Below are positions 33,937-37,589 of a stretch of DNA of 37,589 nucleotides, piece by piece (position 1 is the first letter of the stretch; the number at the start of each line of letters is the position of its first letter). Below the pieces are notes generated by a model. The model worked only from the letters and a program-made list of their open reading frames with translations. It searched no databases and had not been told where the DNA came from. This DNA is from Prolixibacteraceae bacterium. GTDB lineage: Bacteria > Bacteroidota > Bacteroidia > Bacteroidales > Prolixibacteraceae. The stretch is from contig JAUWAB010000039.1 in the NCBI GenBank assembly GCA_030602265.1, positions 1 through 37,589 on the forward strand, written 5' to 3'. The position numbers and the translations under genes were made by a program.

Positions 33937-35127
33937 ATGAAAAAAACGACTCTTAACGAAAAGGAATTTGCAGACGAACTTACCGGTAACATCCTGAATT
34001 ACTGGGTAAAAAAGGTATATGACCCGCACCGGAAAACCTTTATCGGCCAAATCGGAAAAGACGAAAAGCCCGATCCGGGTGCTCCGCTGGGAGTGGTGCT
34101 GATTTCCAGGATCCTGTGGACATTCTCCTCGGCATATCAGCTATACCCGACCGCCATCTACCGGAAAATGGCCGACGAGGCCTTCCGGATACTGACAGAG
34201 CATTTCTGGGACAATGAAAACGGAGGAGTTTTCTGGTCGGTAAGCCCCGGTGGCGAACCGGTCAATACCTGCAAACAGATCTATGCCCAGTCGTTCGCCA
34301 TCTACGGATTTGCCGAGTATGGCAGGGTGTTCGGACACAAGAACGCCACCCAGCTTGCGGTATCGTTGTTCCATCTGATCGAACGGTATGCTTTTGACGC
34401 GGAACACGGCGGATATATTGAGGCTTTGTCGGCCGACTGGCAATCCACTGCCCCGGATTTCATCACCCCTGCCGGCGAAAAAATGAACAAATCGATGAAC
34501 ACGCACCTGCATGTCCTGGAGGCGTATGCCAACCTTTACCGGGTTTGCGCACAGGACGACGTGCGTGATCGGATCGTGCATATTCTGGAGATGTTCACCC
34601 GCCATATTATTAATCCGGAGAACCATCATTTCCATATGTTCTTTGACCATGACTGGTCGGTACAGTCGACGGCCATTTCCTATGGTCACGACATTGAAGG
34701 ATCATGGTTGTTATGGGAGGCAGCCGAGGTTATACACGACAAGAACCTGATGGAATCCCTGAAACCCACCCTGGTGAATATGGCCAAAGCGGTGGGTTCT
34801 GCTGCGATCGACCCTTCGGGCGGACTCTGGAACGAATCGGACGGGGAACATTGGGACAAAGATTTTCATTGGTGGCCTCAGGCCGAAGCGGTCGTCGGGT
34901 TTTACAACGCCTGGCAACTTACGGGAGATGAGCCATTCAGGACATGGGCTGAGAATGCCTGGTCATTTATTAAGAAATACCAGATCGACACAGGTCACGG
35001 GGAGTGGCATTCGATGGTCAATCCCGATCTGACCGTCAGGCCCCTCACGAAGGTCAGCGCCTGGAAGTGCCCGTACCACAACGGGAGGATGTGTATGGAG
35101 ATGGTGAGGAGGATGGGTAACCGGTGA
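33937..35127 (+). CDS. Cellobiose (mannobiose) 2-epimerase
   Basis: A 396-residue (alpha/alpha)6-barrel enzyme of the cellobiose 2-epimerase / AGE superfamily (EC 5.1.3.11). Key residues line up with the characterised enzyme: Arg58, His190 (NTHLHVLEAY), His251-Glu254-Trp257 (GHDIEGSW), Trp313/Glu317 (HWWPQAEAV) and His381 (CPYHNGR). Cytoplasmic, with no signal peptide. It would convert beta-1,4-mannobiose to mannosylglucose, the substrate of the GH130 phosphorylase at 28709. The last codons and stop (GGT AAC CGG TGA) lie in a GGTGAACGG repeat, so the extreme C-terminus may be repeat-derived. Confidence 0.93.
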   Translation: MKKTTLNEKEFADELTGNILNYWVKKVYDPHRKTFIGQIGKDEKPDPGAPLGVVLISRILWTFSSAYQLYPTAIYRKMADEAFRILTEHFWDNENGGVFWSVSPGGEPVNTCKQIYAQSFAIYGFAEYGRVFGHKNATQLAVSLFHLIERYAFDAEHGGYIEALSADWQSTAPDFITPAGEKMNKSMNTHLHVLEAYANLYRVCAQDDVRDRIVHILEMFTRHIINPENHHFHMFFDHDWSVQSTAISYGHDIEGSWLLWEAAEVIHDKNLMESLKPTLVNMAKAVGSAAIDPSGGLWNESDGEHWDKDFHWWPQAEAVVGFYNAWQLTGDEPFRTWAENAWSFIKKYQIDTGHGEWHSMVNPDLTVRPLTKVSAWKCPYHNGRMCMEMVRRMGNR

Positions 35128-35358
35128 CGGTGAACGGTAAACGGTGTGAATTACAGGCATAACCGTTTACTGTTTACTGTATCCCTAATTCCGGTTTACA
35201 GATCACATGGGCAGGGTGACCACGAAGGGGCAGGGCAACCACACAGGGAGGGCAACCGCTAGGGTTGCCCCTACACCGTTTTTCATAGCCAGGTTATACC
35301 AGCAATTACCGTTTACTGTTCACCGATTACCGATTACTGATTACCGATTACCGTTTAC
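35113..35358. repeat. Inverted TTACCG arrays with GGGCAACC palindrome
   Basis: Between two convergent genes, GGTGAACGGTAAACGG phrases (35113-35150) face TTACCGATTACCG phrases (35303-35358). A GGGCAACC palindromic unit with a duplicated left half sits between them (35233-35291). The whole convergent spacer is repeat DNA, and each edge overlaps the 3' end of a gene. It may fold in either transcript as a bidirectional stop signal (inference). Confidence 0.85.
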
Positions 35359-35766
35359 CCTGATTTCCGTGGTGATATTCATCGCCTTGCGGTAGGAGAC
35401 TGAAACGCCGCAGTAGCGTTCTTCGGAGAGGCTGACGGCTTTCTGAAGTTTATCCATGGGAAGGTCTTTGCCCCTGAACTCATAGATGATATGCATGCCC
35501 GTGAAATGTTTCGGATGTTCATCCGTAAGTTCGCCCTCCACGCGGACGCTGAAACCTTCCACTTCCACCCTCATCTTTTTCAGGATGGAAACCACATCCA
35601 TACCCGTACAACCTGCCAGGGCCACCATCATCAGCGGCTTTGGCCGAGGGCCGCGGTTTTCACCGCCAACGGCATCCGTGGCGTCTAATATAATTTCATG
35701 ACCGTTGACCTGTGCATTGAAGGCCATATTTCCTAACCAGTCAATATTAATGGATTCTTTACTCAT
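35341..35766 (-). CDS. OsmC family protein
   Basis: A 141-residue OsmC/Ohr-superfamily thiol protein, probably detoxifying organic or other hydroperoxides. The two expected cysteines are Cys53 (LAGCTGMDV) and Cys119 (ERYCGVS). Length and strand order fit the family. The ATG at 35766 is 22 bp from an ATTAGACATCAG array, so regulatory sequence is hard to place. The C-terminal residues VNGNR and the TAA stop are encoded by the TTACCG phrase array, an unusual repeat-made gene end. Confidence 0.92.
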   Translation of the reverse strand: MSKESINIDWLGNMAFNAQVNGHEIILDATDAVGGENRGPRPKPLMMVALAGCTGMDVVSILKKMRVEVEGFSVRVEGELTDEHPKHFTGMHIIYEFRGKDLPMDKLQKAVSLSEERYCGVSVSYRKAMNITTEIRVNGNR

Positions 35767-35787
35767 TTTAGGTGCGTTAATTAATAA

Positions 35788-36080
35788 TCAGACATTAGAC
35801 ATCAGACATTAGACATATGAAGTCTGTCAGTCTAAATCATAGAAGACGTATTCAAATAACTGGCAATTGCCAATCAGATACGCGCAGGTATCAAGTATCA
35901 TGTATCAAGACAAAGTCTTTGTGGTACATTGAGTCTTCTGATCTTTGTGGTTAAAAAAAACAGTTACTTAAGAGACAGCAGACACCAGGTTTTGAAAAAA
36001 CATAATCATTCACTATCTTATTTCACGACATCTCAGTCTATTGTCTATTGTCTCCAAGTCTCTTGTCTTTAAGTCTATTT
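35788..36080. repeat. Composite intergenic repeat element, copy 2
   Basis: This gap of about 300 bp starts with an ATTAGACATCAG array (35788-35817), then GTCTGTCAGTCTAAAT, TTCAAATAACTGGC, GCAGGTATCAAG, AAAGTCTTTGTGGTAC and TTAAGAGACAGCAGAC. These are the blocks of copy 1 (7070-7394) in the same order. It ends with GTCTATTGTCT/AGTCT phrases up to the SLAC1-like stop. No gene seen. Confidence 0.75.
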
Positions 36081-36085
36081 CACTT

Positions 36086-37039
36086 TTACTTATCTTCATT
36101 TACACAAATCTCCCCGTCCCTGAACTTCACGATGGTACGCCAGGTGACCAGGGCAATTACCAACACTGAGACAAGCATCAGGATGAAGGCCATTACCCGG
36201 TAAAATTCCGTTTGGGTCTGGTGCCACGCCATCACCGAGGCGAGGGTTGCGGCAGTCAGGGGGAAGGTAAAGGCCCACCACGACAGATAAAACGTCAGTT
36301 TATAAAAGTTCTTCCGGAGAAAAACCAGCAGGGCCAGGAAGAAATAGGTCAGCGTAAGCATAAACTGCGCAAAGGTATCGAAGTGGCCGGTTATCCTGAC
36401 GTATGCAATAAAACCCACTGCCGGCGGGGCGATCAGGATAAACAGGGTCGGCATAAATTTCTGGGGCAGCTGGTGATGGAAGATCACGCGGTTCAGGAAA
36501 ATGGTGAAAAGCACGAACCAGAAGAAGAACCCGACGGAAAAATAAAACATATTAAACCCGGCAGGCATAAACTCCACTCCGGCAACCGGCACCAGGATAT
36601 TGCCCACCACGGGAATAAACCAGGCGGGGTTCATGGTGTGGATCTCGAAGTTATGCTGAATCCAGAAGCTGATGGTATGGAGCATCAGATAGGTATGCAC
36701 GCCTACGCCGATCCACCACAACACCCTGGAAACTTCCGGAAACTGTGGCATCCAGGCGGCGGCTAACAACAGGAAACTGATGGAAAATGCCGAAAAGAAA
36801 TTGATCCTGATCCTGTGGTGAAAATCGGCCAGGACCTCCAACGGATACCGGTACGCCTTCCGGAGGTAAGTCACCGAGATTAACAGGAACAATGCCGAAA
36901 CAAACCAAAGGTTAGCCTGGTAGAGGAATTCCGGCAGCACCTGCATTTCAAAAAACCGGTGGAAAACTAAGGTCAGGCCGGTAAGTCCCATGACGATGGC
37001 GTACATGGTCACAGGAAAATACTGGAGAGGATGCTTCAT
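36086..37039 (-). CDS. SLAC1/TehA-type anion channel family protein
   Basis: A 317-residue integral membrane protein with about ten TM helices, matching the TDT/SLAC1/TehA family (voltage-dependent anion channel, tellurite-resistance-like). Recognisable: the opening MKHPLQYFPVTMYAIVMGLTGL, the TMNPAWFIPVVGNILVP helix typical of the family, and a short charged C-terminus. Family members pass anions such as nitrate, chloride, malate or tellurite; the ion is not predictable. The start at 37039 is followed directly by the first TM. Confidence 0.88.
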   Translation of the reverse strand: MKHPLQYFPVTMYAIVMGLTGLTLVFHRFFEMQVLPEFLYQANLWFVSALFLLISVTYLRKAYRYPLEVLADFHHRIRINFFSAFSISFLLLAAAWMPQFPEVSRVLWWIGVGVHTYLMLHTISFWIQHNFEIHTMNPAWFIPVVGNILVPVAGVEFMPAGFNMFYFSVGFFFWFVLFTIFLNRVIFHHQLPQKFMPTLFILIAPPAVGFIAYVRITGHFDTFAQFMLTLTYFFLALLVFLRKNFYKLTFYLSWWAFTFPLTAATLASVMAWHQTQTEFYRVMAFILMLVSVLVIALVTWRTIVKFRDGEICVNEDK

Positions 37040-37109
37040 ATCAATTCAATAACGGTTATCCTGCAAATATGGGCAAAATTCAGGGTAAAAAACAATAATG
37101 CCTAAACTT

Positions 37110-37589
37110 TCAATTGCGAAGATATTCGGCAGCGCTCAGGGCGGCTATGGTCCCGTCGGCGACTGCGGTGGTCACCTGTCGGAACCGCTTAGTGATGCTG
37201 TCGCCGGCGGCAAAGACCCCCGGAATATTGGTTCTCATCTGCTGGTCGACCACAATTTCGCCCCGTTCGTTCATTTCAACCACACCACTGAGGGTTTCGG
37301 TATTGGGCAGGTACCCGATAAATACAAATACCCCGTCGACACTCATTTCCCGCATAGCTCCGGTTTTCAGGTCCTCGTACCTGACCTTCTCCACGTTCCC
37401 GTTCCCTGAGATTTCGCGCAATTCGGAAGCCATTACAAAATGGATTTTCGGGTTTTCCTCGGCTTCCCGGATGGCGTGGGCAAATGCCTGAAAGTGGTCG
37501 AACTGGTGGACGACTGTAACTTTGGTGGCATATTTGGTCAGGGATACCGCCTCCTCGAGTGCCGAATTGCCGCCGCCGACCACCACCAG
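37110..37589 (-). CDS. Thioredoxin-reductase-like flavoprotein, N-terminus off window
   Basis: The last 159 codons of an FAD/NAD(P)H disulfide reductase. The frame is open to the right edge, so the first half (FAD Rossmann motif and probably the CxxC) is missing. Visible: the NADPH-binding strand VVVGGGNSALEEAVSLTKYATKVTVVHQ, the GVFVFIGYLPNT block, and the C-terminal FAD segment GVFAAGDSITKRFRQVTTAVADGTIAA. This fits TrxB (NADPH + oxidised thioredoxin) or an AhpF-like reductase. No intact start is present; internal GTG codons near 37586 are not the real start. Confidence 0.9.
   Translation of the reverse strand: MVVVGGGNSALEEAVSLTKYATKVTVVHQFDHFQAFAHAIREAEENPKIHFVMASELREISGNGNVEKVRYEDLKTGAMREMSVDGVFVFIGYLPNTETLSGVVEMNERGEIVVDQQMRTNIPGVFAAGDSITKRFRQVTTAVADGTIAALSAAEYLRN

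Overview
The window looks like a piece of a Bacteroidota chromosome, probably an anaerobic or facultative Bacteroidales/Marinilabiliales-type organism. This is inferred from the gene families (AsnA-type asparagine synthetase, Wzi-like outer-membrane barrel, the mannan pair of GH130 phosphorylase and cellobiose 2-epimerase, a 4Fe-4S/beta-propeller cluster), from start sites without clear Shine-Dalgarno sequences, and from the repeat-filled intergenic regions. No taxonomic marker such as rRNA is present, so the assignment is tentative.

Layout. (1) 1-2850: a group II intron on the minus strand (5' end at about 1909, 3' end just off the left edge) carrying a reverse transcriptase/maturase. It sits in one arm of a large imperfect inverted repeat that encloses a GxxExxY gene and carries arrays of a 9-bp unit, TGTGTAATC. 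(2) 2852-7067: an ABC transporter, with a large double-FtsX permease and its ATPase. (3) 7395-20692: a tightly packed minus-strand operon. In transcription order it encodes a membrane-anchored PQQ-like beta-propeller, an NHL-type propeller, a 71-residue Tat-type Cys4 protein, a Tat-exported multi-cluster ferredoxin (NapG-like), a polytopic NapH/NosR-like Fe-S protein, a 3-TM/propeller fusion, a 2-TM protein, a NuoE-NuoF-ferredoxin fusion, a 2Fe-2S/GltD-like flavoprotein without its NADPH domain, another propeller and a GT4 glycosyltransferase. (4) 21161-25543: three tandem paralogous secreted beta-propellers on the same strand, upstream of the operon. (5) 25898-27048: tRNA-Arg(UCU) and asnA. 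(6) 27453-35127 on the plus strand: Dps, a SRPBCC protein, mannosylglucose phosphorylase, two outer-membrane barrel proteins, a Gfo/Idh/MocA oxidoreductase and cellobiose 2-epimerase. (7) 35341-37589 on the minus strand: OsmC, a SLAC1/TehA-type channel and a thioredoxin-reductase-like gene cut by the right edge.

How it fits together. The 8.7-25.5 kb block is the best candidate for an undescribed system. A soluble NADH-oxidising flavo-Fe-S module is encoded with a membrane Fe-S relay, exported ferredoxins and six PQQ-like propellers plus one NHL propeller. The simplest reading is an electron path between the NAD(H) pool and the periplasm, with the propellers as periplasmic scaffolds, sensors or redox partners. 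No terminal oxidoreductase is visible, and the function is inference. The mannan genes form a conventional intracellular route from mannobiose to mannosylglucose to mannose-1-phosphate and glucose.

A second theme is the non-coding DNA. Intergenic gaps are filled with at least six families of short-phrase tandem or palindromic repeats: TGTGTAATC; ATTAGACATCAG; TTACCGnTTACCG; a CWCTTTG heptad; CACGAAG-type hairpins; and GGGCAACC...GGTTGCCC palindromes. They are assembled in recurring orders, abut start or stop codons, and in two genes supply the last codons. The group II intron appears to use one of these repeats as its target site.
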